Shown: positions 26,958-39,164, numbered from the stretch's first letter. The stretch is DNA of 64,000 nucleotides from Deltaproteobacteria bacterium (GCA_016713425.1 JADJPE010000005.1:1178001-1242000); one strand, 5' to 3'. The notes: generated by a model not told the origin, from the sequence alone. Made by a program: numbers and translations.

Positions 26958-27542
26958 CTACTCCTGAGCCTTCTCCGCGCGTCGTTCCTCGGCCGCGTCG
27001 GATTCAGCGCGATTCGCGAGGAGGTAGCGCTCCTCAAAGTCACGAATCCAGAATGGTTGCAGGCCATCGGCACGCGGGCCGCTCACGAGCGGTCCCGGCA
27101 CGACGCCTGGAGCCTCATTCTTCGCGACCAAGCTCCGCCACACCCAGGTGTGACGCCGCGCCTGATCGGCGCGCTTCGTCATTTCACGGTCCTCGGGCTT
27201 CGTACGCAAGCATCGAACCGCAAGGATATCGAGACCGTTCGGCCGCGTGCGTGGTCGCTGGTGGCCCGAGGACGACGAGGAGGGCGTGGAGGCTACAGCA
27301 TCGGGCGCCATGGGCACCGGTGAACCGCTTCCATCTATGATGACCGCGCCCCCCGCTGGCGACACACGTTGTCGCGAGAACCGTGAGTCGTGGAGCGATG
27401 GTGGCGTCGCATCCGTGGCCAGCGCCGGCACCGCCGCCTGCTCCAGCGTGCGTGCGGACGCCGGATCGGGACCGGTGGGACCAGCCGATGCTTCGTGCGC
27501 CGGGAGACGGGTTCGGTCGGATGACGCGGGCAATATTGGCAC
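26958..27542 (-). CDS. Unknown 194-residue protein of cluster A
   Basis: GTG start with a strong GAGAGGGGG site four bases before it, 11 bases after the stop of the 926-residue gene, so it is clearly part of the same operon. The N-terminal half is Pro/Ser/Ala-rich and probably disordered. The C-terminal half is more ordered (NGLDILAVRCLRTKPEDRE, then RHTWVWRSLVAKNEAPG and PFWIRDFEERYLLANRAE) and ends in a charged helix. There is no signal peptide or known motif. Confidence 0.6.
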   Translation of the reverse strand: MPILPASSDRTRLPAHEASAGPTGPDPASARTLEQAAVPALATDATPPSLHDSRFSRQRVSPAGGAVIIDGSGSPVPMAPDAVASTPSSSSSGHQRPRTRPNGLDILAVRCLRTKPEDREMTKRADQARRHTWVWRSLVAKNEAPGVVPGPLVSGPRADGLQPFWIRDFEERYLLANRAESDAAEERRAEKAQE

Positions 27543-27553
27543 GTGACCCCCTC

Positions 27554-30334
27554 TCAGAATCGATTGATGCGCTCGAGCAATCGCTTCTCTTCTTCGAGGA
27601 AGTCGTTGCCCATCTTGAGCATCATCTCGCGGAGCTGCGAAATGCGCTGCATCTTCGTAAGGATCAGATCACGCGGCTCCTTGGGCTTGTTCTGGAGTAC
27701 CTCTTGCTCCTTCTGGTTGACTTCGACTCGCAGCTTGTCGATCGCCGCCAGCTTCTTCTCTTGCGCTTCCACGCGGTGACGAGCCTCATCGACCGCCGGC
27801 GATCCCTCGTGTCCACCATTGGCGCGCGCCGCGTCTTCATACGCCGAACGCGCTCGGTTCAGAGCGTCCGCGGCCGCGTCGCGCTGTTTTTCGAGGGCGT
27901 CGGAGCGTGTCGACAACTGACGATGGAGCGCCTCCCAATCGGCCTCCTTTTTGTCGATCTCCGCGAGCTCGCGTAGATAGCGGTCGTGCTCGGCGCCCGC
28001 ATAAGCCGCGTATGTCAGCACGAAGAGAAGGATCTTATCGACCATCGACAGCGACGGATCTCGAAGGATCGCGTTGCACACACGCACGCGCTCCTGTGCC
28101 AACGTCTCTTTGGGCTCCGGTAGACCGGGCACCCTCGAGGAGCTCGGGTCCGACCCCGGCACGGCCGATGTTCCGCCGGCGCCCCGGTCGTCGTTCGCCG
28201 AAACACTGAGAGGCGCCTGCTCGCGTCCCCGGCGCTGCACGTCTTGGCCTCGTACCGCACCCGCATTCGTCGCACCCGCATTCGTCGCGCTCGCCGCGGC
28301 GGTTGAAGCCCGGTCCTCGTTGAAGAGTCGACTGAGACCCTCGACGTACGGTCCCGCGGCCTGAACCGAAGCCTCGTGCAGGGCCTTTGCGGACACGCCA
28401 TGATCGACGACCTTACCCAATACGTGACCGAGCAGACGATCGAGCGCCGACGTCATATCGTCGCGCGCCTGTTTCGACGCAGCGAGCCCGTCGGCCAGGG
28501 CGCCTCGCTCATGCACGGCGGACCGTCCGGCCTGCTCCAATGCCGACAACTTGTCTTGCAGACTCTCAAGAGCCGGGTCGTTGGTGGCCTTGGCGCTCTC
28601 GATCCGGCGCAGTGTCATCCCCGTGCGCTCGCCAAGGCGTGCCAGCTCTACGTCCTGCTGGCGCAGCGATCCATCGAGGGCCGCGATCTCCGCGTCGAGC
28701 TCTGGAAGATGGTCGCGGATCTGCGCCAAAGACACTTCCTCCGGCGTCAGATCGCCGGGCGCAACGCCCGAAGCCTTCAACCAATCGAGCGCGGATGATG
28801 CGAGTGAGATACGGTCCTTCGGCTTCGTCGAAAGGATCTGGGAGAAGGCGTCGACCGCTTTTCGTTGAACAAGCTCCGGGTCGAGCTTCCGGGACTCGAT
28901 CCCTTTCTTCGCTGAGCTTCCATCCAGTGCCTTCGCGAAGAGACGCTCGCTGGCCTCATCGATACGGCCGGCGGCGAGACTCGTTGCGATCTCGGGCGGC
29001 AACATCAAACCCGCCGAAGCGGACGAATGCGACGGCACTGGTCGCCCAAGCACGAGTCCCGTCGCGAGGTGCGCGAGGCGCCGAAGACTGGCATCACTCA
29101 GCGATCGGCCAGGCATGATCGCGTCCGCGATCGCACGGCCCGCCAAGAGGGCCAGCGAATCAGGAACGGGGCTCGTCACGCTCCCCTCAGAAGCCGCCTC
29201 GAGCCGGTCGAGCAACGGGGCAAGCATCTCTATTTGCGACGATGCCGACAACGTCGGCGAACCGGCGCTGGATGAAGCCGGAGCCGCCGCAGATGAAGAC
29301 GAAGACGAAGACGAAGACGGCGAGCTCGCCGAGCTCGCGGTCAACAGGTCCTTGATGAGACGAATCTGTATCGCGGCGGGCGTTCGCGGGGCGCCGGAAT
29401 CGGCGCGGCGCGCACTACGCACCAGATCTCGTAGCCGGCTAAGGGCGTGTCGCTGGGCGCCTCGAGCATTGAGCCCCGCTTCCTGGAAGATGGGCGTCAT
29501 GACTTCGGCGATGTTCGCATCCGGATCGTGGCGGCGAGACATCGCCATCACCGATCTTACTTCGTCGTTTGAGCTCGGCCTTGGAACGTCGACCCCGAGC
29601 GCCTCACGACCCGCGAAGGTCACCGGCGAAACGGGACGGGCCGGAGGCGACGACCCGTGACGCGCAGACGGATGCGATCCCATCGACGAGACTTCGTCGA
29701 TCGTGTCGGGCTGCGACGGCGACGTCGGGTGCAGCCGGTTCGGCGCGCTCTCTTGCTTGCGGTCGGCCGGCATTGCGCCGATCAGTTGTTCCGCGAGAGC
29801 TCGCCAACACTCGGGATCTTGAAGGTCGCATCCCGCACGGCGGGACGCCATCTCGACAATCGCCTGCGCCATCTCGGGAGAGACGCGCTTTGGATCGATC
29901 CCGAGCCCGCGAAGAAGTTCCTTGAGGGCAGGTGGATACGCACCCGCCAGCATCATCGAGTCGGGCCCGCTTGGACGAAGATCGAACGTTCGCGGGTCGA
30001 CGATCTGAGGTCCAGACGCAGAGGGCGAACCTTCAAGAACCGCTTCGTGTCGTGCCAAAGTCGCGACTTCGCTCAACGCTCGAGCGATCGCCGCATCGGA
30101 CATCGAACGCCCTGACGCAGCCTCCGCCGACAAATGCGAAACAAGCCCATCAAAAGCTTGTCGCGCGCGCGGTCCGAGCTGCTCACGCGGCGGGACGCCC
30201 AACATCTCCAGGCGAGCATCGAGACCCACCGCGATCTCGCCGGGCGATGGAACTCGGTCGGGTGCATCATAAGGTTGAGTCGCGCGCACATCGCGACCGC
30301 CGGTCGCGTCCATGTTGTTGGTCGGTTCTGGCAT
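27554..30334 (-). CDS. 926-residue coiled-coil protein with the DPSLxMxDKILLF motif (cluster A)
   Basis: Long, largely helical protein without signal peptide. The N-terminal two thirds are built of Ala/Ser/Arg-rich helical segments with a poly-Ser stretch near 340. A coiled-coil region lies near 520-600 (LDAEIAALDGSLRQQDVELA, then LESLQDKLSALEQAG). The segment AILRDPSLSMVDKILLFVL (from residue 755) is nearly repeated in the neighbouring 30916-32067 protein. The remaining ~150 residues are heptad-like with charged Glu/Lys/Arg (ending LEEEKRLLERINRF). A good AGGAAG site precedes the ATG, three bases after the previous stop. Size, coiled coils and absence of a signal fit a structural or translocator-type protein; no homologue is named. 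Confidence 0.7.
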   Translation of the reverse strand: MPEPTNNMDATGGRDVRATQPYDAPDRVPSPGEIAVGLDARLEMLGVPPREQLGPRARQAFDGLVSHLSAEAASGRSMSDAAIARALSEVATLARHEAVLEGSPSASGPQIVDPRTFDLRPSGPDSMMLAGAYPPALKELLRGLGIDPKRVSPEMAQAIVEMASRRAGCDLQDPECWRALAEQLIGAMPADRKQESAPNRLHPTSPSQPDTIDEVSSMGSHPSARHGSSPPARPVSPVTFAGREALGVDVPRPSSNDEVRSVMAMSRRHDPDANIAEVMTPIFQEAGLNARGAQRHALSRLRDLVRSARRADSGAPRTPAAIQIRLIKDLLTASSASSPSSSSSSSSSAAAPASSSAGSPTLSASSQIEMLAPLLDRLEAASEGSVTSPVPDSLALLAGRAIADAIMPGRSLSDASLRRLAHLATGLVLGRPVPSHSSASAGLMLPPEIATSLAAGRIDEASERLFAKALDGSSAKKGIESRKLDPELVQRKAVDAFSQILSTKPKDRISLASSALDWLKASGVAPGDLTPEEVSLAQIRDHLPELDAEIAALDGSLRQQDVELARLGERTGMTLRRIESAKATNDPALESLQDKLSALEQAGRSAVHERGALADGLAASKQARDDMTSALDRLLGHVLGKVVDHGVSAKALHEASVQAAGPYVEGLSRLFNEDRASTAAASATNAGATNAGAVRGQDVQRRGREQAPLSVSANDDRGAGGTSAVPGSDPSSSRVPGLPEPKETLAQERVRVCNAILRDPSLSMVDKILLFVLTYAAYAGAEHDRYLRELAEIDKKEADWEALHRQLSTRSDALEKQRDAAADALNRARSAYEDAARANGGHEGSPAVDEARHRVEAQEKKLAAIDKLRVEVNQKEQEVLQNKPKEPRDLILTKMQRISQLREMMLKMGNDFLEEEKRLLERINRF

Positions 30335-30337
30335 GGC

Positions 30338-30904
30338 TCAATCTTCCTGATCGAAACGTTCTCGATCGAAACTCAACAGACGAAGCGGCACGCGTCCACC
30401 GGTTCGTTCTGGCGTCGCGCCGTCCGTTCGCGTGGCGTCCTCGCGCTCATGTTCATACGCGGTTTCGTGGCCGAGGCCATGGTCACGATCATGGCCATCG
30501 CCATAGTTGCGTTCAGCGTCAGCGTCAGCGTCATCATCATCGTCGGCCTCATGGTCTGGGGCTTCCTGCTTCGGCGTGGAATCCGACGCACACGACTCGA
30601 GAGAAACGACAGCCAAGAGTCCGCTGTAAAGGGCGTTGGCAGCGGTCTTCGTCAGCGTGGGCACGTATCGCTCGCCCGCAAGAATTTCCTCGATGAAGCG
30701 CTGCGCAGCGTCGGCCGGAAAGACCTCGAGGCTCGAGCCCATGCGCCTGAGGTCGACCACGACGCGAAAGGTCGCGTCTTTGGCCGCGTCCAAGATCAAC
30801 GCGCGCCGACGGTCCGGCGTCGATGGTACAGAGATCCGCGGCAGCGACGCCGCGAAAGCGGCCCGAAATGCGGCGGCAAGGATTTCGTCGGTTGAATTCT
30901 GCAT
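30338..30904 (-). CDS. Small unknown protein with acidic His/Asp-rich tail (cluster A)
   Basis: 188 residues. The first ~105 appear folded and helical (TDEILAAAFRAAFAASLPRI, then DAAQRFIEEILAGERYVPTL). They are followed by an acidic patch rich in Asp, Glu and His (DDDDDADADAERN, HDRDHGLGHE) and an Arg-rich end. There is no signal peptide. It lies 11 bases after the gene at 30916 and three before the 926-residue gene. A folded helical head with acidic tail is seen in some secretion chaperones, but I have no motif to support that assignment. Confidence 0.6.
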   Translation of the reverse strand: MQNSTDEILAAAFRAAFAASLPRISVPSTPDRRRALILDAAKDATFRVVVDLRRMGSSLEVFPADAAQRFIEEILAGERYVPTLTKTAANALYSGLLAVVSLESCASDSTPKQEAPDHEADDDDDADADAERNYGDGHDRDHGLGHETAYEHEREDATRTDGATPERTGGRVPLRLLSFDRERFDQED

Positions 30905-30915
30905 CGCAAGTACAC

Positions 30916-32067
30916 CTAGCGACTGAAGTCGGAGACCGCTTTGGCCAACTGCTGAATTCGATCGATGATGCTGCGCAGCGCATCGAAGATGTTGCTGCGC
31001 TTGTCGACCATCCGCTTCAGCTTCATGGTCTCCATGTCGACAGATGGCGAACCTTCCTTCTTGCCATCGGCGCCACCACCGCCGCCTTTTCCGCCTTTGC
31101 CTCCACCCGCGCCGGAAACACCGCCGCCGCCTTTGCCGCCGCCTTTGCCGCCGCTCTTGCCGCCCACGTCTTTGTTCGCTTGCTGCTGAAGGTCGTTCAC
31201 CTTCTTCATCTGTTTCTCGAGGTCGTCGTCGATCTTCTTCACGACCGCCATCAGAAACAGGAGGATCTTGTCGGTCATCTCGAGGCTCGGATCGTTCAAG
31301 ATCGCGTCGGCCTCCTCACCCATCGGTCCCATGCCGAATCGACTTTGGTACGGTCCTTCACCGTCCCCTCCGCGGTCGTTGAAGCCATAGCTCCCGCCGC
31401 CGTTCGCGTACGCACCGCCACCCGCATAGCCCCCACCTCCGCTGCCGCTCAGAGCGCCGCTCGCAACCTGGGCGAGCCCCGCCGCCAAGAAAGACATATA
31501 CGGATGCCCACCCGCTGCGCCGCCCGAAAGCCCGCAGGACATGGCAGCTCGGTCCATGTTGCCAAACATCTCCATCACCCGAAGCGTCGGAGAGTCAGCA
31601 CCCAGTCGAAGCGCTCGAGCCGTGCCTGGTGTAAAAGGCGTGACTTTGATCACCCCGTCGGTCGCACCAAAATGGATCCGACCGCCAAGCCGCATCTCGA
31701 CTTCGGCGCGCGCTTCGGGTCGACGCTTGAGGTACTCTTCGAAGCGCATCGCGCCGAGTCGGTTGAGGGTGGTGTTGGCCAAGTCAATGGTTCGCGACTG
31801 ACCGTACAAATGTCCGCAGGGACACCGAGCGGCGGACGGGGAGCCCACGGACATGGCGCCAGCCATGAAGCCGCTCTCATAGGCTTGTGCGAGACCGCGC
31901 ATGCCGTGCGCGTGATTGAGCTGACTGAATCCACCAAACAAAGCGCCAAGATAAGACGCGCTCTGGAGCCGCGTCAGATGATCCATGACGTGGGATGCGC
32001 CAAGGCCATCGAGCGTGATCGATGCGGTGAGCGTGGCTTGGACGCCAAAGCCGGAAATGGTGGCCAT
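30916..32067 (-). CDS. Glycine-rich protein with DPSLxMxDKILLF motif, first gene of cluster A
   Basis: About 383 residues from ATG 32067, which has GAGGG just ahead; the frame extends to a TTG at 32088. The N-terminal part is Ala/Gly/Leu-rich (QATLTASITLDGLGASHVMD). Short Cys-Pro-Cys-Gly and Gly-Tyr-Gly stretches lie in the middle. AILNDPSLEMTDKILLFLM follows (codons near 31255-31305), matching the 926-residue neighbour. A Lys/Gly linker (GGKGGGKGGGG type) and a final amphipathic helix (IFDALRSIIDRIQQLAKAVS) end the protein. It has no signal peptide and probably opens the operon that runs down to about 22.8 kb. Function unknown. Confidence 0.7.
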   Translation of the reverse strand: MATISGFGVQATLTASITLDGLGASHVMDHLTRLQSASYLGALFGGFSQLNHAHGMRGLAQAYESGFMAGAMSVGSPSAARCPCGHLYGQSRTIDLANTTLNRLGAMRFEEYLKRRPEARAEVEMRLGGRIHFGATDGVIKVTPFTPGTARALRLGADSPTLRVMEMFGNMDRAAMSCGLSGGAAGGHPYMSFLAAGLAQVASGALSGSGGGGYAGGGAYANGGGSYGFNDRGGDGEGPYQSRFGMGPMGEEADAILNDPSLEMTDKILLFLMAVVKKIDDDLEKQMKKVNDLQQQANKDVGGKSGGKGGGKGGGGVSGAGGGKGGKGGGGGADGKKEGSPSVDMETMKLKRMVDKRSNIFDALRSIIDRIQQLAKAVSDFSR

Positions 32068-32214
32068 GGCCCTCAACCAATCAAACAATGGGCCAGGCCA
32101 CTCGGCCTCAAGGATCGCTGCCCGAAGGCTCGCAACCAGGCCAACTGTCTGATGAAACCGCTGTCTGATGAATCAACCACCCGCACCGTCGCGTCCGCTC
32201 TGTGCGGCCGTGGT

Positions 32215-32295
32215 GCTGCTCTGATCCTGCCGTGAGGCTGCTCTGGTCCTGCCGTGGGCTGCTCTGATCCTGCCGTGAGGCTGCTGCGATCTGTG
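32215..32295. repeat. Three-and-a-half tandem ~22-bp repeats between the divergent clusters
   Basis: A unit starting GCTGCTCTGATCCTGCCGTG occurs at 32215, 32237 (one base shorter, one substitution) and 32258, then a partial copy at 32280. The array lies in the 270-base region between the first gene of cluster A (minus) and the FHA activator of module B (plus). Such phased direct repeats are typical positions for enhancer-type binding sites of sigma-54 activators, but they could be plain slippage. Confidence 0.6.
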
Positions 32296-32301
32296 AATTC
32301 T

Positions 32302-32329
32302 TTGCACCCACCGGTTGGTCTGTTAGGCT
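32302..32329 (+). promoter_or_regulatory. Candidate promoter of the module B FHA activator
   Basis: TTGCAC and TAGGCT are separated by 16 bases. Transcription would start about at 32336, two to four bases before the GTG at 32339, implying a leaderless mRNA; no Shine-Dalgarno is present. TAGGCT also occurs 20 bases before the module A kinase start, and TACGCT nine bases before the module A activator. Confidence 0.35.
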
Positions 32330-32338
32330 TCTGTTCGC

Positions 32339-33745
32339 GTGTCAGAAAAACTCACTGTGCCCCAAGTCGCGGGTGTCGTTCCCGTGCAAACGCTTTCGGT
32401 CAGCGTGGTCAGCGGGCCCGACAAAGGCAAGCGGGTCGTCGCCACGACGGACACGATCTCGATCGGGACGGCCGAACGCAACGACCTCGTGCTCACCGAC
32501 GAGACCGTCTCCCGATATCACCTCGAGCTGCACCACACCGGAAACCGCATCCAAGTCGAAGACTTGAGCTCAACGAACGGCACGGTGTCTTCGAACGTCT
32601 TCATCCAACGGGCCCTCGTCGCGGCCGGAGCAACGCTCCAGCTCGGGAACACCGTCGTTCGCATCGAAGACGGTGAGCTGGTCGAGGAAGAAACGATCGA
32701 CGACGACGCCATGGCGGGGCTACGCGGCCGATCGACCGCCATGCGCAAGATGATGGCGCGGGTTCAGAAGATCGCACAATCCGACGCTTCGGTTCTGCTC
32801 ATCGGCGAGACAGGCGTCGGAAAGGAGGTCACTGCCGCCGCCGTCCATGCGGCCAGCCCTCGACGCGATCAACCATTCGAGACAGTCGACTGCGGCGTCC
32901 TCTCGCCGACGCTGGTGGCAAGCGAACTCTTCGGACACGAGCGAGGCGCGTTCACCGGTGCTGACCGCCAGCATATCGGCGCGTTTGAGCGTGCCGACGG
33001 TGGTACGTTGTTCTTGGACGAGATCGGCGAGCTCCCGCCCCACCTCCAAACGGCCCTCCTCGGCGCGTTGGAGCGACGGCGTTTTCGACGCGTAGGGGGC
33101 GACAAGTGGATCAGCATCAACGTCCGCGTCGTGTGTGCGACGAACGCCGACCTGCGGTCCGCCGTCAACGCGGGAACGTTCCGCCAAGACCTCTACTACC
33201 GCATCGCGGTCGTTCTGCTTCGCATTCCGCCTCTTCGTGAGCGCCTCGAAGACATCCCGGTGCTGGTCGAACATTTCCTCCGCGAGGCGGGGCACGACGG
33301 ACCCGTCGAGGATGCCATCCCGCAGGCCGCGATGGATGCTTTGCTTACCCACCGATGGCAAGGGAACATCCGTGAGCTGCGAAACTTCGTCGACGCCGCC
33401 CTCGCCACAGGCGAGCCCCCGTCGTTCGACGACGACGGCGCTCCGCTTGGCGCGAACGCGTGGGACGGCCAAGGCGGGCGAACAGCGGGCGTCGACGGCG
33501 ACGATCGAGGTGAGGGGCATTCGGCCTTTGCGAGCGGCGGGTCGTCGTTCCCATCGTTGCCGCTGCCCAAATTGCTTCGCCTTTCGTTCAAGGACGCACG
33601 AAGCATGTTGCTCAACGAGTTCGAGAGCCTCTACCTCACCGCGCTCCTCGACCGGTGCCGGCAGAACGTATCGAAGGCGTCGCGTGAATCAAAGATCCAT
33701 CGGTCGTATCTCAACGAAATGCTCAAGCGGCATAAGCTTCGGTAG
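32339..33745 (+). CDS. FHA-domain sigma-54-dependent transcription activator (module B)
   Basis: 468 residues, same build as the gene at 16754: FHA domain (ISIGTAERNDLVL, SRYHLEL, STNGT), AAA+ domain with Walker A GETGVGKE, GAFTGA (near 203) and Walker B LFLDEIGEL, and C-terminal Fis-type HTH ending HRSYLNEMLKRHKLR. The two proteins are nearly identical over the AAA+ core and differ mainly in the linker before the HTH. This suggests related DNA targets but somewhat different control. Both begin with GTG then Ser-Glu and both lack a ribosome site. The twin-kinase gene starts nine bases after the stop, a tighter coupling than in module A. Confidence 0.9.
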   Translation: MSEKLTVPQVAGVVPVQTLSVSVVSGPDKGKRVVATTDTISIGTAERNDLVLTDETVSRYHLELHHTGNRIQVEDLSSTNGTVSSNVFIQRALVAAGATLQLGNTVVRIEDGELVEEETIDDDAMAGLRGRSTAMRKMMARVQKIAQSDASVLLIGETGVGKEVTAAAVHAASPRRDQPFETVDCGVLSPTLVASELFGHERGAFTGADRQHIGAFERADGGTLFLDEIGELPPHLQTALLGALERRRFRRVGGDKWISINVRVVCATNADLRSAVNAGTFRQDLYYRIAVVLLRIPPLRERLEDIPVLVEHFLREAGHDGPVEDAIPQAAMDALLTHRWQGNIRELRNFVDAALATGEPPSFDDDGAPLGANAWDGQGGRTAGVDGDDRGEGHSAFASGGSSFPSLPLPKLLRLSFKDARSMLLNEFESLYLTALLDRCRQNVSKASRESKIHRSYLNEMLKRHKLR

Positions 33746-33754
33746 GGGTCCGCG

Positions 33755-36793
<3,039 letters not shown>

Positions 36794-37044
36794 TCGCCTG
36801 CCCCTAGATTGCGAACCAGACCGATCATTGGGTGGCTCCCTGAATCGGGTTCCCATCGGTCAAATGCACATCAGGCGAAACAAAATGCCCCCATCTGACG
36901 ATAGAGCAAAACAGCATTGGGCAGGTTCTTGGCCGCGGTCAGTCAACGGCGCTTCGGGATAGCAAGGAGCGGCCACTTCGAACGCAACCTGCTCGGGGAC
37001 GCGACGCGAGCAGAAGCCAAGACCGAGTAGAAAGCGAGAAATCC

Positions 37045-37539
37045 GTGCACGAAACGAAGATGGGCGAAGAGATGGAACAGAACACAGCCGAAGTAAGCTT
37101 AGAGGCGGGAAGCCTCGCGCAACAGATGGAGACCCTGGCGTCCGAGAACGCCAAGTTCGAGCGCCAGCTACTGGAGCGCGAGCTCGAAGTCGAAGTGCTC
37201 AAGCAGGTCTACATGCATAAGGCCTTCAGCACGAAGCAGCGCAAGGAACATGTGGGGTTCGCCAACCAGAAAGGCCTCTCATTCCGACGCGCATGCCGGC
37301 TGCTATCGGTCGCCCGCTCGACGCTTGCCTACCGCGGGCGGCTGGAAGACCGGGATGCGCCGCTTCGAGCCAAACTGCTTGAGCTGTCGGCCACCAACCC
37401 GGACTTTGGATATCGACGCGCAACCGCGCTGCTCCGGGCCGAAGGTATGCGCGTCAACCCGAAGCGGGTCTATCGCATCTGGCGAGCCGCGGGGTTGTGC
37501 AAGGGGCGTCAGCGCACCCGCGGGTCGGTCGAAGCCTAG
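37045..37539 (+). pseudogene. Truncated IS3-family transposase (OrfA tail fused to OrfB N-terminus)
   Basis: The frame encodes the coiled-coil tail of OrfA (LASENAKFERQLLERELEVEV) running straight into the HTH_21-type N-terminal region of OrfB (SFRRACRLLSVARSTLAYRG, then NPDFGYRRATALLRAEGMRV and YRIWRAAGLCKGRQRTRG). It ends at a stop before the DDE integrase core, so it is inactive. The 250 bases before it (36794-37044) hold no gene and may include the old IS end. It sits between the module B kinase and the rest of cluster B. It is not the missing half of the OrfA at 24602, since it carries its own OrfA tail. Confidence 0.8.
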
Positions 37540-38168
37540 AACGTGACGTGCCTGTCGACTCAGAGAGCGCGCCGCTAGGCTGTGCTGTGCCTCCTGCAAA
37601 CGAGGCCGATGCCAGACGAGCCGGCAGCCGAGCGCCGTGACGCCGCGAGCCGGCCAGGCGCGATCCATGACCATGACGATGACCATGACCATGACGATGA
37701 CCATGGCCATGACCCGTACCCGATGATGCGCTGACGACGATCAAGAACCGAGCCCTTTAGCTGGCCCGATCGAAGGAGCTCGAAGTCAGGGCGCTGAACC
37801 CCCGCGCTGCACCCGAGAAGAGGACCGGGCGTCGGCTCTCGCCGGACCCCGCTGCCGACCTCTGACGGTCCGACGGCATTCTGCCCCCTTGGACACAGCC
37901 ACGAGCAGGCTGGGGCTTTCGCAGACCCGCCGGTCGAACGACCGGGTCAAACCAGGTCAAAGGACCGATGTTTCTAGTTCTTTCAAAGGGTTGTAAGTCG
38001 GGGGCCCTGACCTTCAACGATCCGATGGACTGACGGTCCGGCGCAACACTACACAAACAGGCACGAAAACGACCCTGAATGGGCGTGTCTCCGGGGTTAC
38101 AGATTTCGAGCGGCCCCGGCTCATATCGAGGGTCTCCTAGACCTGCGGGAACCGTCGGGGTGGGGTCG
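37540..38168. other. Non-coding stretch with a CATGAC/GATGAC microsatellite
   Basis: About 630 bases without a convincing gene. At about 37667-37716 the six-base words CATGAC and GATGAC repeat. A 41-residue frame (37609-37734) would give an Asp/His-rich peptide, and the opposite strand a His/Gly-rich one. Neither has a ribosome site or recognisable relatives. The region from 37740 to 38130 shows no structure I can name and should contain the promoter of the gene at 38169. A GGTCTCCTAGAC element lies at 38131-38142. Confidence 0.4.
38131..38142. promoter_or_regulatory. GGTCTCCTAGAC element, copy 1
   Basis: Contains GTCT-N3-AGAC inverted half-sites. The identical 12-base word recurs at 39345-39356, in both cases upstream of a cluster B gene. 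The CTAG core is uncommon in GC-rich genomes of this kind, which makes an exact repeat more noticeable. Confidence 0.3.
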
Positions 38169-39164
38169 ATGGCGCCCACCGGAGCGGCCACGACAGCCGA
38201 GTCCACCGCGCCCGCCGCGCCCACCGCGCCCACCGCGCCCACCGCGCCCACCGCGCCCACCGCGCCCACCGCGCCCACCGCGCCCACCGGGACCACCGGG
38301 ACCGCCGGGACCGCCGGGACCGCCGGGACCGCCGGAGCGGCGACACATCGAGGCACGAACTCGGTCGTAACCCTGAACTTTTCCTCCTCCGCCTCCGGGA
38401 GCCCAGGTCCCGTGGATGCAGGGGATCGGTACGAAGGCCCCAGAAGGGCTCAGAGCGTCCAGCTCGTCATGCCAGAACCGGTCGGGCCATGGACCGCGGG
38501 CACACGACGCATCTATTCAGACAACTATGTGCGCGAATGCCTCGTGACGTTCGCCACGCTCTGCGGGAGCGAAGGAAAGGTCCTCTGGGCCTTGCTCAAA
38601 GGCCACTGGCGCACGCGAGGCGCCGGGACGAGCCTGACGTCGATGCTGGAATGGCTCTGGGAGTTCCTCTCGCGGAGCCCTGAAGAGACGCTCAGTGCGC
38701 TCAAGAGCCTCAGGCTCTCAGGCGCAGAGCGCTCGTCGGTCAGGAAGATCGTGATCGGTCGGGGCGCGCGCATGGTGGGTGTCGGCGCCGGCATCGCCCA
38801 AGCCGCCCTGGCTTGGACCGAACTGGCGAAGACAATGGATGACCGGAGCGCAACCCGAACGGAGAAGGTCATTCGATTCGTGGTGTTCGGCGCATCTCTT
38901 CTCGGGTGCCTTCCGAAGCTCCCGCAGCTTCGGTTGTTCTCGAGCGGCATCGCACTCCTCGGCGCGGTCCTGGAAGCCGGAGTCTGGAGCCGCAGGCAGC
39001 ACCCAGTGAGCTTCCGCGGCACTGCGTCGGCGCCCGCCACGACCACCGCCACGACCACCGCCACGACCACCGCCGCGACCACCGCCGCGACCACCGCCGC
39101 GACCACCGCCACGACCGTTGCAGCGCCATCCGCGGGACCGACGTCGTTGCCGACATCGACCTGA
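38169..39164 (+). CDS. Cluster B paralogue of the gene at 25971: helical protein with two hydrophobic segments
   Basis: 331 residues from ATG 38169, which has GGGGTGGGG just before it; an ATG at 38079 in the same frame lacks a ribosome site and has less coding-like third positions. The N-terminal ~60 residues are Ala/Pro/Thr/Gly repeats (PTAPTAPTAPT, then GTAGTAGTAG). The core from GPWTAGTRRIYSDNYVRE to EAGVWSRRQHP aligns with the cluster A protein, including the two hydrophobic segments (MVGVGAGIAQAALAWTEL and LFSSGIALLGAVLEAGVW). The C-terminus is an Ala/Thr repeat (TTATTTATTTAATT). Disordered repeats flank a conserved, possibly membrane-interacting core in both proteins. No named family is recognised. 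Confidence 0.68.
   Translation: MAPTGAATTAESTAPAAPTAPTAPTAPTAPTAPTAPTAPTGTTGTAGTAGTAGTAGAATHRGTNSVVTLNFSSSASGSPGPVDAGDRYEGPRRAQSVQLVMPEPVGPWTAGTRRIYSDNYVRECLVTFATLCGSEGKVLWALLKGHWRTRGAGTSLTSMLEWLWEFLSRSPEETLSALKSLRLSGAERSSVRKIVIGRGARMVGVGAGIAQAALAWTELAKTMDDRSATRTEKVIRFVVFGASLLGCLPKLPQLRLFSSGIALLGAVLEAGVWSRRQHPVSFRGTASAPATTTATTTATTTAATTAATTAATTATTVAAPSAGPTSLPTST

Noticed and set aside
32090..32215. Possible sigma-54 promoter for cluster A (TTGGCCTGG...GC on the minus strand)
   Set aside because: The distance between the GG and GC elements is one base off the required ten and the -12 element is poor.
30823..32235. 470-codon plus-strand frame opposite the first gene of cluster A
   Set aside because: The minus frame has the DPSL/DKILLF motif, a ribosome site and operon spacing; the plus frame is Arg/His/Ala-rich without any motif.
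37454..37744. His/Gly-rich minus frame and Asp/His-rich plus frame over the CATGAC microsatellite
   Set aside because: Both arise from the six-base repeat; neither has a ribosome site or homology-like sequence outside it.
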